Of a stretch of 64,000 nucleotides of DNA, positions 43,095 through 54,877 are shown in pieces; position 1 is the first letter of the stretch; the number at the start of each line of letters is the position of its first letter. The notes beneath the pieces were generated by a model. The model had not been told where the DNA came from. It worked only from the letters and a program-made list of their open reading frames with translations, and ran no database searches. This DNA is from Gambelia wislizenii (Eukaryota; Chordata; Lepidosauria; Squamata; Crotaphytidae). The stretch covers positions 338,711,756 to 338,775,755 of the forward strand of contig JAUMIR010000003.1 of the NCBI GenBank assembly GCA_030847615.1, in the 5' to 3' direction. The translations under genes and the position numbers were made by a program.

Positions 43095-43275
43095 GGAGAC
43101 TCATTTTATTAAACCACTTATTTTTTAAAATTTATATCTCGCCTTTCTCCTAATATGAGGTCATAAGTCGTCTCACAGTAAAAGTGAAAACAAAATGCAG
43201 TTAAAACAGTGGGCAACACAGTTTTTTTTAAAAAAAAACAATTAAATAAATTATCATATTTAAGGCGTTGATTTT
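43095..43275 (-). mobile_element. LINE 3' tail
   Basis: tttatatctcgcctttctcc followed by tcgtctcacagtaaaagtga and an AAAAC-rich stretch. It is the reverse complement of the same LINE tail as at 5935-6130. Confidence 0.5.
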
Positions 43276-43429
43276 AAACCGTTAAAGAGGCAGTTAAAAT
43301 AACATAATAATGACTAACAACGGTCAGTCATGTCCCAGATTTCCTCTAGGAAATCGTTTCTGCACGAAAACGAAGAGCAAAAATGCATCTCCTCTGGCAC
43401 TCTTTGGCTGGAATCTTGTTAGTTATCTA

Positions 43430-43530
43430 GAGTAGGCCCATTGAGTCAATTCTTGAATAGTGAGTCAACATGCAGGTAAAGTTAATTGAATCAATGGGTC
43501 TACTCTAGTCAGGACTACCAATGGGATTTA
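43430..43530. repeat. ~100-bp palindromic repeat
   Basis: Left half ctagagtaggcccattgagt and right half caatgggtctactctagtca mirror each other. The outer parts aatcttgttagt and actaccaatgggattt also correspond. It is one of the clearest copies of this family. Confidence 0.7.
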
Positions 43531-45823
43531 GGCTTGAGTGCAGAAACCACGTGGGAAATAAATTGTGTGAGAAACGGGACCGCTTTCTTGAAAGGATAAC
43601 GCGTTCCTCCACCAGCGCTTGGATTTTCGTTCTCAGCTTTTTCCATGTTTTTCAACCAGTTCACGGGTCTGGATAAGCCTGGATCTGCAGGCTGTCATCA
43701 GAAACATTATCAGAAGAGCGATGGGGATTCCGGTTGGAGGAACAGGATTGGTACATACGCCTTCTTACTGAGTTTTAAAATTATCAGACTGGTGCAAATC
43801 CGCCAGTCGAAACAGAAACCATTTCCAAAAGGGATAAAGCTCCTCACAGCCGTGTTAAGTCTGTTGCAAGGAGAACACCCAGAAATCCGGGGGCATGCCG
43901 TCAAGACGTAACAAATGTGTTCGTCTTGAAGGTGCGACTGGGTTCTATGCTAAATCTAACTCGAGACAGGCATATTTATCTCCCAAGCCAGTTAAACTGA
44001 AGTATGGGGGCTGTAAAACTGCCATTCTAAACACACACATATATATTTCCTGGGAAATCACTGCTTTCAACCTTTAGGAAGTCAGCAATATCTATTCAAA
44101 GCACCGTGGCTGGCCTGAACTTTGTGACCAGCAGGAAATAGGCTTCCGTCCCCCTTAACCCGAATTTGGCATCTGCATGTTAACCCCCTCCCCCGCTTTT
44201 CTGGGGATACTAACCTCACTACTCCATTAACATTTGTGTGGCTTTTTCCGGTGTTCAAAGAAGTTTTCCTATTATAATATTGTAAGCCTGACAACAATCC
44301 TGTTTGGTAGGCCTTCAAAAAGATTTGTGCTCTTAGCAGGGTTGGGTCGCCCTTACAGCTTGTATGGAGACCAGTTCTCTCTTATTGGCGTTTTTTTCCC
44401 CCCCTTACTAAATGATACAAGTAGAAAATGTTACAGATTGGAAACGGGGCAGAAATGGATGTGTCGAAGGAGATACAACTCTTAATTAAGGAGGGGCGCA
44501 GGGGTGAACATATCTGCGGAGGTGGGGAACAAATCCCGTTAAACTCAGTGGGAATTCGGAGTAAATTTGGAGATCATACCGCCTTTACCACTGCGTTTCG
44601 TTCTGGCCTGGGTGAGAAAGAGAAGTATTGGACAAGACAAAAAGCAATGGAGCCTTGAGCTATTGTAGCTGAGAGCCAGAGCTGGTGTTTGGAAAAGTTT
44701 CTTTCTAACACTAATGGGGAGAATTCTGAGAGTCGTAGTTCAAAAGAGGAACTTTCCCAAACCTCTTAGCCTTGGGATTTGAGAGCTCGGAAAATCCTTT
44801 CGGGAGCAAGTCTCAACCCCCTGGAGGGAGCTGGGTTTCGACTGATGTTTCCTCTTTTTTGTGGCTTGTTAAACTCAGCAGCCTTGCTGCAAAGCTTGCT
44901 CTTAAAGACCCGGAGGCCGCGCCGGGCGCGCCAAGGTCTCCTAAAGCAAAACATCAGAAATTTCAGGGACTTCCCGCTCCATTGGAAGCGAAATGAGGCC
45001 CCTGGTAGGCTTTCGGTTACAGTGAAGGAGTCTCCTTTTGGAATCTTTGGTGCATTTTTTCGTGGGCGAAACAGTAGTGGGAAGGTAAATATGCAGCTTT
45101 GTCGCCAGTGGCCCTTTCTCTGTTTTGCATGGAAGGAAAACCACTTCATTAGCGTAGATTTCATGAACCATAGGAAAATCTAAGACTCGCAGCACCTGCA
45201 AGACCGGTTGAAAAACTGATGTGGTTTCTCCCAAGTAAATTTATAGGCGTTTAGAACTGAATGTTGGAAATATATTTGAGAGCCTCTGTTTGGCTGTATG
45301 TAAGGATCCGGATTTCAACGTGACCGGAATAGGTTTAAAATTCGAATCTTTCTCCTAACCATGAGTACAGCCGTGTAAGAGATGGTTGTATGAAAACCCG
45401 GGGCAGCTACTCCTGAGAAATGTGTTTAGGATTCCCCGGCGGGATCTCCGTTTTAGGCGCTCTGGGTCAGGTAGTCAGTTCTGGAGTTGTCTTGAGCGGA
45501 CTTTTGACGTCCAAGATAATCGAGGCTTAGAATTCCCTAAACAAAAGAGCCATTTAGATCTTACGGGCTCACAAATATTTAGCTGGAAATACAGCCCATT
45601 CAAATGAGCGGATGAAATATGTGAAGGACTGGAAGGGCAAGAACTGATACTGAATCTCTCATTCCCACTTTTGTCAAAAGGCCTCTTTTTTTAAAAAAAG
45701 AAAAATCAGATTAAACTTTAAAGCAAGGTGAGAGTTACCCGAAGCTTCTTCCCACGGATACCATTTAAAGAAACCCCTCTGGTAACAAGCGTTATAAGTA
45801 TAGGGAAGGATCAGATCTAACAG
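43531..45823. other. Intron 1, mostly unique sequence
   Basis: Few repeats are recognisable in this 2.3-kb stretch apart from short palindromic-repeat halves near 44710-44760. Frames of 132 and 134 residues at 44766-45183 overlap on opposite strands, without domains. Conserved intronic elements may lie here, but no specific signal was identified. Confidence 0.35.
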
Positions 45824-46228
45824 GAGCCAGCGTGGTGCAGTGGTTTCAGTGTTGGACTCAAAGTGGGAATCCACACTACACCAACAATCCAGGTTGAGAC
45901 TGGATTATTTGTAAAGTCCTATGGAATCCTGGGATTTGTAGTTTGACAAGGTCTTTGGCCTTCTCTGCCAAAAAGTGCTGGTGCCTCAGCAAACTACAAA
46001 CCCCAGGATTCCATAGGAAGGAGCCATGCAAATAATCCAGGTCCAACCTGGATTATTTCCCAGAGATCGAATTCCTGCGGGCCCTGGAAACCCACTGGGT
46101 GACTATGGGCAAGTCACAGTCTCTCAGCTTCAGAGGAAGGCAATGGCAAATCCCCTCTGAACAAATCCTGCCCAGAAAACCCTAAGACAAGGGTTGCCAT
46201 ATGTTAGAGTCGGCCTGAAGGCGTGCAA
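45824..46228 (+). repeat. Sauria-type SINE split by a MITE
   Basis: SINE head 45824-45863 (gagccagcgtggtgcagtgg) and body/tail 46063-46228 (gggtgactatgggcaagtca to gagtcggcctgaaggcgtgc). The SINE is interrupted within the tRNA-like part by a palindromic MITE. Confidence 0.8.
45864..46062. mobile_element. Palindromic MITE nested in a SINE
   Basis: Copy of the 13956-14162 family. The left end gtgggaatccacactacacc and right end aacctggattatttccca bracket mirrored cores atcctgggatttgtagtttg and caaactacaaaccccaggat. Confidence 0.75.
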
Positions 46229-46629
46229 CAGCATCTCAGACCTACCGCCAAAACGAACCGGGGAGTAAGGTCTAAATCTAGCCACTCGAGTAGACCTACT
46301 GGATCAACAAGAATTCGGGGGAAGTCCACGCCTCCATTAATTCCGTTCCTTAGTGATAATCTTTCTGTTCCTTGGCGCAGTTGCCACGGAGGGCATAAGC
46401 CTGTCTCTGAGGTGGAACTGCCACTGTGGCAGAACCGATAAAATGCTCCTCTGCACAAAAGCCTGGAATGTCAGGGGGAAATTGCTCTTTTGTTCTTCCT
46501 ACAGGATTTGTTTTGTGCGGGATCTGTGTTCAGTATTTTATTTTGTACACCTCTCATCAAGGGACCCTGGCATCCTGTGGCTTAGCCCCAGTTGGAGCAT
46601 CACTTAACAATAGCGGGTCAAAACACAGA

Positions 46630-46685
46630 TACATCCATTGAATTCAATGGGTCTACTCTAGTCAGGACTAAAAATAGAATTTAAG
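46630..46685. repeat. Half copy of the ~100-bp palindromic repeat
   Basis: ttcaatgggtctactctagt and caggactaaaaatag match the right half of the clear copy at 43430-43530. Confidence 0.55.
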
Positions 46686-46795
46686 CCAGAAACGCAATAC
46701 CTCAGGTTTCCTTATAGCAATAGTGATTTTATTATTTCCTTGTAACAATTATAGTTTATGATTATGACTATGTCATAATAGAGTCATAATATAGT

Positions 46796-46893
46796 TGGGG
46801 AGTGGTCCAAGGTCACTCAGCGAGTTACACGGTGTAGCGGGGATTTGAACCTCCTTCTCCAGGGTTCAACACTTCAACCATTTTGCCACCCGG
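46796..46893 (-). repeat. tRNA-derived SINE head, minus strand
   Basis: ccaaggtcactcagcgagtt, ggggatttgaacctcc (B-box complement) and caaccattttgccac (A-box complement) mark the 5' half of a tRNA-SINE. The tail is absent. Confidence 0.6.
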
Positions 46894-47689
46894 GCGCTCC
46901 AAAGTGAGAGCTCTGCTTGTCCCCTTCCACAGGGACTCCAGCTTTCATTATCCCCAGTTCGCCATGCTGGGCTTGGGGCTGATTTAAAAGCTTCCGGAGG
47001 GAGCATATGTTTTTCCTACCCAGGGCATTCATTAGGAGGAGCCAGGCTCTCCTTTGGGGCAAGCTCTGCTTGGGCGTAAGGAGCTGCGCAGGACGAGACC
47101 CAGGGTCAGTGGCGGTGCTTCCCCGGGGACTATGGGGGATCGACCCCCACGTAGATGGGCACTTCCCAGATATCCCCTTCACTTGGCAATTTTTTTCTGA
47201 GTTGAAACATCACAATCCTCAATCACCCGCTCATTCACCCAGCAGCCCAGCGCTGGGTGCTCGACCAATTCCGTACTGAATTGTCGAGCGAGGTAATGTG
47301 ATGGCTTCCCCCCACCCGCGGCTATCCGAGGCCTATTTACAGCGACTTAAAAGGCTTTAAAATATATAACTAATTATAGTCCTATAAATCATCCGTCGAG
47401 GTGAGCGATTAGTTCTGGATTGGTTTCTGACTCACTGGGCGCATAGCGTGAGATCCTCCGCGCATCTCCGCAGCTTCTGGATAGCGGGCCCTGGCCCAAC
47501 GGACCAGGATCGGGCTCCCACTGCGTGGACAGGAGGCCCTCGGAGGTTGCGCGCCCGGCCCCCAAAAGCTCCCGGGTTCCTGAGTCCCCTGGGCGCATCC
47601 TCCGGCTTCCTCCCTTGGCCACCCAAAAAGACCTGGCCCGTTTTTCCCCCCTCCAAGGGGTCTCAGCTCCAGAAGTGGAGAAGAGGAAC

Positions 47690-47930
47690 ATCTACACTTA
47701 TAGCACTTTCATGCCACTTGAACTGTCATGGCTATATCCTGTGGAATCCTGGGATTTGTAGTACAATGCGGTACTTAGAACTCTCTTTTACAGATCCTGT
47801 CTTCATAGAATTCCAACTGACTCACCCAAAGGATGCATCCCAGGATTTCATAGGATGGGGCCCTGACCGTTAAAGTAGTATCAAAGTGCTGTAACTTATG
47901 CGGTGTGGACACACTCAAGGTCGGTATCGC
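47690..47930. mobile_element. Palindromic MITE
   Basis: Mirrored cores are tgtggaatcctgggatttgt and catcccaggatttcatagga. Outer parts are cacttatagcactttcatgc and atcaaagtgctgtaacttat. Confidence 0.65.
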
Positions 47931-47959
47931 CTGTTAAAACGGGACCCATTCTGGGGAAG

Positions 47960-48095
47960 CCAAGCTTAGAAAAGTTCCTTTCTCGGGGCTTACAATTCCC
48001 AGAATTCCCCAGCTGGTCAGCTGAATTCTGAGAGCTGTAATTCTGAGAGAATTCTGGGAGCTGTAAGCCTCGAGAAAGGAACTTTCCTAAACTCT
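47960..48095. repeat. Short palindromic repeats, tandem halves
   Basis: Repeated cagaattccc/ctgaattctgagagctg units lie between aaaagttcctttctcggggc and cgagaaaggaactttcctaa, giving an overall palindrome. Confidence 0.6.
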
Positions 48096-48830
48096 GCTTT
48101 GCATGGAGTTAATCTGAACATATCTCCTCGAGAGGAAAGGCCATGGGACACGATGGGGATCGCTTTGCGAGTAAATCTGGATCAAGATGGCTGCGTTGCT
48201 TGAGCTTGAGTTCTGTTCCCCTTTGCTTCTCTCCACGCTGCGCGTTTCCATTCCATTCATTTCACTGTGAGGAGTGGGAGGCCGCCTTTGTTTCCCTGTC
48301 CCTTTGCGGTTGATGTATTAACTTGCGGTGAATGAAATCCTCTAAAGCCAACCTCACTCTTTTCAATGGATTTTATTCCCAGGTAAGCAGATATAAGAGG
48401 GTGCAGGCTTTTCTCCGGGCTACGGCTCGAGCCCGGCCAATTACTTCGGTACAAGTCCCATGGCGGTCAGCTGAGATAGGATTTAATTGCAACACTCCTA
48501 TTGAAAGCAAGGAAGCGCTTTTTTCCTTCGGCTGAACTGCGCTCTTAAAATAAGCTTCATGAAGTACTACTGCTACTAGTTTACAAATTATTTCCCTCTT
48601 CCCAGTGGGGCAACTGCTCGTTAAAATAGGGATTTCTGCATATTCAAATTCACCCGTGTACTCTACTCTAAATCTCACCTCCTCGAGGAACTCTCAAATA
48701 CATTTCTTTGGATTGTGCGGAATAACACCAGCAATACTAATGATCATGATGATGATGATAATTGTGATATCATTAATAGGTCAGGATTATTACCATTGTA
48801 CTGAAGGCGAGATGCTCGGTTTTGAAATGG

Positions 48831-48857
48831 TGTGTGTGTGTGTGTGTGTGTGTGCTT
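48831..48857. repeat. (gt)n microsatellite
   Basis: About 25 bp of uninterrupted gt dinucleotides. A ~100-bp palindromic repeat copy follows at 48900-48990. Confidence 0.85.
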
Positions 48858-49149
48858 TGCATTGTGTTGTGCCTTGTATAATAAATGTTTAGCAGTCTTA
48901 AACCAAAATCCTATTGATAGTCCTGACTGGAGTAGACCCATTGAATCAACTGGATTTACCTACGTGTCGGCTCACCATTGGTCAAGGGAGTCAATGGTTC
49001 GGCTCTATACTTGGGGCTAGCCCTCCCAGGCTACCACCTGGCACCGATTTACCTGGGCGTAAGCCCCACTGATCTCCATTGAATGCAGAGGGGCCTGTTG
49101 GTGAGTAGAGCCCCCTAGGGAATTGCTCTGCTCCGGCTTGCCGCGCAGC

Positions 49150-49250
49150 AGAACCGGTTTAAGGAATTTTGGGGGCCCGTGCAATGCTTTATTTTGGGGG
49201 GCCCATATCTTTATCTCAGGTCAATATAACCTAACCTAACCTATTCACAG
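49150..49250. mobile_element. hAT element 5' fragment
   Basis: ccggtttaaggaattttggg followed by ggcccgtgcaatgctttatt matches the left end of the complete element at 53522-53955. Only the end is present. Confidence 0.6.
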
Positions 49251-49259
49251 TACATGAGC

Positions 49260-49740
49260 CCCCCCCCCGCGGATGCTGACGCCGCCGGTGCCTTAATGTG
49301 TGGATCTGGAAGACACCTCGCCCTCTTGGCTTCTCCCCGGAGCGTCTGGGGGACCAAGGCCCTTGGCACAAGCCGGTCGCCCTTCCTTCCCTTGTCAGGG
49401 TAATAGAGCTCCGCGGAGCCAGGAGCCCACTCCGCCTCCCCGCGTCTTCCTTTGGCTTCTTTTTCTCCTCCCCCCTTTGCCCCTCTCTTTCGGGAGACCC
49501 TCATCTGTCACTCCTCTCCCTTTGATATACACCTTCCTCGCTATTGTTTCCTCCTTTCCCTCGGCCGGAAAAGCCAAGGAAGGAGGAGCGGCAGGAGCAG
49601 AGCCTTTCGCAGTCAACATTGAAAAGTGCCAGGCCGCTACCAGGGGCCCGATCGCTTGCCTGGGCGCAGTGGGCAAGCCCCCCTCCCTTCCTCAAGCGGG
49701 GTCCTGGCCACCCTCCTGCTCCCTTGAGGAATCCGGGATT
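49260..49740. other. GC-rich intron block
   Basis: A C-rich stretch (poly-C at 49260-49268) with overlapping frames on both strands (75-152 residues) and no domains. It shows some CpG richness but no clear promoter motifs. It is less striking than the 55.34-55.91 kb block. Confidence 0.35.
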
Positions 49741-49831
49741 GTAGCTATGCTCCTATAACTGCTATGTAGTACTATAGATAGCGACTGCTGTAAATGTTAA
49801 ATATACCACCAGGTAAACATTAGATATATAC

Positions 49832-50222
49832 CAGTGGTTCTTAACCTTTTCTTTACCAGGGACCCCCTTTAAATATCTTTTGTTTCTCCCCTCACCTCCC
49901 AGGACTTAACTCAAGATTTAAAATCTTAATAATAACAATAACAATAATGATAATGATACAATTACACCATCCATGAAACCTTTCCTCAGATGCACTTGGA
50001 GGGGGAAGGAATACTTTTCTCCTGCTTCTTCCTACAAGTTTGGGGCTGGAGCGGATTGAATGGCAATGTGCAGGCCAAGCCAGCCAGCCATCTTTGGCTC
50101 TTGTCACGTGGCCACTCCACTGCAGGGAGGAGGCTGGTCAAGCAGCCTTCAAGCCTCTCGGACCCCCTGTGAGGATATCGTGTCCCCCTTGGGGTCCCTG
50201 GACCACAGGTTAAGAACCACTG
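49832..50222 (-). mobile_element. hAT-type MITE, full length
   Basis: Ends cagtggttcttaacc and ggttaagaaccactg are perfect inverted repeats of 15 bp. The interior matches 11494-11867 in reverse orientation. The flanking octamers do not match well. Confidence 0.85.
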
Positions 50223-50339
50223 AGGTATATCATATACTTAAATTAGGGAGAGAAAGAGAGTTTGTGTGTGTACAGTGTGTGCTATACCATATGAATCCGT
50301 ATATGTATGGTAAAATAGAACCTATATTTTTACACACTC

Positions 50340-50400
50340 TCTTTCTGGTATTTAAATATATATATATTGTGTGTGTGTGTGTGTGTGTGTGTGTATACAA
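50340..50400. repeat. (ta)n and (gt)n simple repeats
   Basis: tatatatat at about 50356-50366, then a run of gt units to about 50394. The following 180 bp is A/T-rich with many tatggta-like units, perhaps a decayed simple repeat. Confidence 0.7.
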
Positions 50401-50576
50401 ACCCACACATATGGTATACTATATATTGAAATGCTACACACGAACAGAGTATATGGTATATCTTACCAAACAGACATGTCTATACATATGTATAAGTTGC
50501 ATCTATCTAGCATATGGTAGACCATATGTATGTACCATAGCATATGTATACCATATAGTTAATTATATGTATTACT

Positions 50577-50797
50577 AGGGCCAGCGTGGTGGTGGGGAGT
50601 TAAGCGTTGGACTATGACTTTGGAGGTCAGGGTTCGAATCCCTGCTTGGCCATGGAAACCCCACTGGGTGACTGTGGACAAGTGAGCCTCAGTGGAAGGG
50701 AAGGGCAAAACCGTCTCTAAAAAATCCTTGCGAAGAAAATCTCATTGTAGGGTTGCCATAAGTTGGAAATGACTTGAAGGCACACAACAACAAATAC
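50577..50797 (+). repeat. Sauria-type SINE
   Basis: Head agggccagcgtggtggtggg with B-box (gggttcgaatccc). The tail is ggttgccataagttggaaat, gacttgaaggcacacaacaa. Confidence 0.9.
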
Positions 50798-50884
50798 ACA
50801 AATCCTCTCTCCTTCCTTAATATACACATATACAGTATAGCTAATGGTATAGTTTAAATATCCTAAAACCACCATATCCTGTCT

Positions 50885-51218
50885 TAGTATTTTTAACCTG
50901 TGGTCAGCGGACCTGAAGGGGTCTGTGATGTCCTCACGGGGAGAATTGAAGACCGCTTGGCCCACCTCCTCCCTGCATGGAGTGGCTCCATGACAGGAGC
51001 CAAGGCCAAGGCAGACCTGGCTTGGTCTGTGCATTGCGTTCAATCTGCTCCAGCCACAAACTTACTGGAAGAAACAGGAGAAAAATCTTCCCTTCCCCTC
51101 CAGTGCCTCTTGTGTTGTTGTTGTTAAGGTTTTAAATCTTGAATTCAGTCTTGGGGGTCCTCAGGAACAAAAGATATTTAAAGGGGGTCCCTGGTAAAGA
51201 AAAGGTTAAGAGCTACTG
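50885..51218 (+). mobile_element. hAT-type MITE, diverged
   Basis: Same family as 11494-11867, with internal blocks cttggcccacctcctccctg and ggtccctggtaaagaaaagg, and right end ggttaagagctactg. The left terminal repeat is degraded. Confidence 0.7.
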
Positions 51219-51350
51219 CTGTAGGCTATACATCACAGGAAGGAACTGGCAAAGCCACTTCCCTGTATTCCTTTCCTTTAGAAACCCTATGAAATCCATG
51301 GGGTCACCATAAGTCGACAGGTGACTTGAAGGCACAGACACACACAGTAC
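51219..51350 (+). repeat. 5S-rRNA-derived SINE, 5'-truncated
   Basis: Starts at the end of the 5S-like part (ctgtaggctat). The body gaaggaactggcaaagccac and tail accctatgaaatccatgggg, ataagtcgacaggtgacttg follow. The same body and tail are at 57179-57340 and 62140-62367. Confidence 0.65.
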
Positions 51351-52070
51351 ATATAGCTAATATTTATAGGGTGTTTAAATAGATATATAGTGAATTTTAT
51401 AACATGCTGAAGTTTAAACATTACTTTGTCTAGCCAAGTAGCCATCTTCACATGCGTGAAGTAAATCCCATTGAACTCAATGGGATTTCCTTTCGAAGGA
51501 TGCCTTCAGCTAGGAGTAAGACCCACTGAATGCAGCCAGATTTACCTCTGAGTAAAAACTCACAACATCCCCATTTTACCTAGAGATTTTATATTTGCTG
51601 TGTGTTTAATTGAACATACAGAAATATCAGGCCACTTAGGTAGAGGCGGTTGGAGTCTTCCTCTTCTATGCGGAAATTCTTCGATGCCCAGACATCTCCA
51701 TTGGGACACAATCCACTGGTTTACTGTCTTTGATGCCAGGCAAGGGGAGTGCCTAGCCGTCCTGATCATATTGGACTGCATTTCCCATCAGCCCTAGCAA
51801 CCATAGCCAAAGGATGATAAGAGTTGCAATCCAACATCTGCTGGATGCATGTTTTCCGGCCTTGATTTGTGCCCTATCTTAAGGGATGGAGGTGGTGGAG
51901 AATCAAACCGCCCCCCCCCGCATGACCTTGGGTTCCGACGCCCATCATCCTCTGCCAGCCTGGCGAATAAGCAGGGATGCTGGGATCGGAAATCAAGCAA
52001 AATTGAGAGGGCCCCAATTCTGTCTCACGCCTACCTCTACCTGTCCTCACCTGCCCCACACATTCAACAT

Positions 52071-52292
52071 TGTTGTGTGTTTTCAAGTTGTTTCCGACTT
52101 TCGGGGACATTAAGGCAAGCCTATCACTGAGTTTTCTTGGCCAGATTTGTTCAGAATGGGTTTGCCTTTGCCTTCCTCTGAGGCTAAGAGAGTGTGCCCA
52201 AGGCGACCCAATGGCTTCCATGGCTGAGCGGGGATTCAAACCCGGGTCTCCAGAATCGTAGCCCAACACTCAGACCACTACACCACACTGGG
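52071..52292 (-). repeat. Sauria-type SINE
   Basis: Minus strand. The tail is at the left (ttcaagttgtttccgacttt), the body is intact, and the B-box (gggattcaaacccgg) and head (gaccactacaccacactgg) lie at the right. Confidence 0.9.
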
Positions 52293-52419
52293 CAAAAATT
52301 CAACTGCTAACATTTGCCACCTCAGTAGAAGGAGAGCGTGGTTTGCTGAAAGCTGCCCTGCCACCAGTGGGGAGTGTTAAAAATCACAGCGATTTAAACC
52401 AACAGACAAACAAGCAGAA

Positions 52420-52860
52420 GTGTGGCAGGTCTATCAGTTCATTTCGTTTTAAATCAATGGTCCTCCTTTAAATCACCCCGTCCTCGCTCGCAGTCGACAG
52501 AGCCACGGCTCAGCAGTCGCTGCAGCCAAGGAACTGTAGAGACGCTGTGGATTTTGACTGTCGGATGGGAGAGACCGCTGGAGGGTGGCGCTCAGCCATA
52601 AATGTATAAATAAATAAATACATTTCAAAACAAATCCCGTATTTTGGCGTGTGCGACTTTTAAAAAGACAGGAAGGAATGTGAGCATCGTGTAATTTATG
52701 AATGTGAACAATATGTTAATTTTATAGAGAAAAGCCTGGCTAGCGTAACTGAAATCAATACTGCCATTTGGTATTTAGTAGAAAGCCAAGTTGTCAATAG
52801 CCACTTCCCGATTGTCAGCCCTGCATGTCATAAGTTTCGACTGTCTCATTTTGCTGTTTG
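52420..52860. promoter_or_regulatory. Repeat-poor intronic block with CDX-type motifs
   Basis: Between two SINEs, this 440-bp block has no repeat signature. It contains several A/T motifs of the CDX type (TTTATG/CATAAA): ccataaa at 52595, taatttatg at 52692 and ttttatag at about 52719. CDX proteins are known to regulate their own genes, so an autoregulatory enhancer is possible. The A/T-rich microsatellite-like run aaataaataaata at 52608-52621 could produce such motifs by chance. Confidence 0.3.
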
Positions 52861-52890
52861 GAAAATCCGGCAACGCTACCCCTCTTCTCT

Positions 52891-53090
52891 GTTGCTGTGT
52901 GCCTTCAAGTCCCCTCCGACTTATGGCGACCCCAAGGGGGACCTATCAGGGGTTTTCTTGGCAAGAGTTGTTTAGAGGTGCTTTGCCTTTGCCTTCTTCT
53001 GAGGTTGAGTGTGACTTGCCAAAGGTCAGGGGGTTGGAACCTTGGTCTCCAGAGCTGTAGTCCAATGCTCAGATCACTGCACCACATTGG
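52891..53090 (-). repeat. Sauria-type SINE
   Basis: Tail at the left (gccttcaagtcccctccgac), head complement at the right (gatcactgcaccacattgg). Confidence 0.85.
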
Positions 53091-53521
53091 CTTGTGGCGA
53101 CCCTATGAAGGCAAGACCTCTAAGAGCCCCAATCGCCACCAGCTGTGCTCAGGTCATGCAGACTCTGAGGGCTGTGGAGGTCTTCCTCTTTCCCTCCTGC
53201 CTTCCATTTCCCCCAGCATTATCCTCTTTTCCTATTCTGGTTGATGACCGTAATAAAGATTGAATTGAACATCCTCTTTTCCAATGAGATGACTTCTCAG
53301 GCTTCCAGCTCTTGATTGATTTCATTCGATGCATTGTATTCCCACTTTCCCTGGGATTTCATCTCAACAAGAACTAAGAGGGTCTTCCCGGGCAAAAGGA
53401 ATAAAACCCAGCATATCCTCCCTGGCTCAGGACGCTGCCATTCAGTGATGTGGGGAAGTATATATTGGTCATGTTCAGAGTAACTGGCTTAAAAAAAAGT
53501 TTTCGAGGAAAAAGGAGTAAC

Positions 53522-53955
53522 CAGGGCCGGTTTAAGGAATTTTGGGGGCCCCTGCAATGCTTTACTTTGGGGCCCCCATATGACTTGAAGGCACATGGGC
53601 AAGAAAGAAAGAAGCCCTTTCTGAGGGAGACAACCCTCAAATTCCCTGTCTCTCTCTCTCACACACACTCACCCTCTCCGATGTGCCTCTCCCTCCAGCT
53701 TCTGCCACGGAGGGCTGCTGTTTCTTTCTCTTTCTCTTTCTCTTTCTCTTTAGTTTTGGAGAGGCTGTTTTGTTTGTTTTTTAAAAAAAGCCAGCAGGAG
53801 GTTTTTGGAGGAGGAGGGTAAGAGGGGGCTCCTCCTGGCTGTTCCTTCCTCAGATTAAGGAGGCCAGCACGGGGGCCCTCTCTTGACCTCGGGCCCCCTC
53901 TTGACCTCGGGGCCCCTGCCAATGCTGATTTGGCAGACAGGTTAAACCGGCCCTG
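53522..53955. mobile_element. hAT MITE with perfect 8-bp TSD
   Basis: Ends cagggccggtttaa and ttaaaccggccctg are perfect 14-bp inverted repeats. The octamer ggagtaac flanks both sides exactly (53514-53521 and 53956-53963). The interior holds (tttctc)n at about 53722-53753 and no transposase. The frames of 87-123 residues here are not genes. Confidence 0.9.
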
Positions 53956-54309
53956 GGAGTAACTATCACAAGTGTAGCCTTCAACATTACCTAAATAGAA
54001 TACTGTATTCAGCAGTTAAAAAAAAAGTTATCTAAGAACTGGAAAGGACAGAGGTTCCTGCAGGTTACCTCCAGCCCTCCAGTGTTGGCCTTATGGGACA
54101 GAATAGCCACTTGTCCTCCCCAAATTTTGTTCAATTGTTTAACAAATTAAAGTGTTAGGACTGTAGGCTAAATCGAATTTTTGTCCCCTCTAGAGTAATA
54201 CTATTGAAACTAGCAAAATTTACCTTACTGCTAACTAACAAATCCCATATTGTTCCAAAGGGTCTACAGATGGGTTGGACTTAAAACTGGATTTAGCTTT
54301 GTTTTTAGA

Positions 54310-54478
54310 CTCACAAATATTCCAGTTTGAAACTGAATTATTTGCCATGGCTCCATGGAGCACTCTTTGGCAAAGAAGGCTAAAGACCTTTTAAAACTAC
54401 AAAACCCAGGATTCCGTAGGAAAGAGCTGTGGCAAATAATCCAGTTTCAAACTGGATTATTTGTGTAGTGTGGATATC
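54310..54478. mobile_element. Palindromic MITE
   Basis: Left ttccagtttgaaactgaatt and right ccagtttcaaactggattat are inverted. The inner caaagaaggctaaagacctt and aaaacccaggattccgtagg match the family. Confidence 0.7.
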
Positions 54479-54620
54479 AGTTAAAATGGAGGTGCCCAGT
54501 GGAAAGGGAGGGGAAATTAAGGGCTGCCTTATTTGGGGCATAATCTTATTGGTTTGAGGGTTTACCTGTGTGTTGATTCAGCATTCAGCCATTGAGTCCT
54601 GGAGTCCAGTCTGGTTGGAG

Positions 54621-54846
54621 AGAGCCAGCCATGGCATAGTGTTTTGAACCGTTGGGCTAGGACTCTGGAGACCTGGGTTTTAATTCCCGCTTGGCCATGG
54701 AAACCTACTGGGTGACTTTGGGTAAGTCACCTTCTCTCAGCCTCAGAGAAAAGCAAAGGCAAACTTGCTCGGAACAACCCTTGCCAAGAAAACTCTGTGA
54801 GAGGTTCATCATATGGAAACGACTTGAAGGGACACAACAAGAACAA
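54621..54846 (+). repeat. Sauria-type SINE
   Basis: Head agagccagccatggcatagt, body gtgactttgggtaagtcacc, tail catatggaaacgacttgaag. Confidence 0.85.
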
Positions 54847-54877
54847 GTCCAGTTGGGACTAGCCACAGTCCCCCAAC

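Noticed and set aside
49228..49242. Telomere-like taaccta units
   Set aside because: Only about three units of a 5-6 bp motif inside a hAT fragment, too short to be an interstitial telomeric array.
52608..52621. TATA-like aaataaataaata as a promoter
   Set aside because: It is a short simple repeat without GC-rich or initiator context. It is mentioned only as part of the candidate enhancer.
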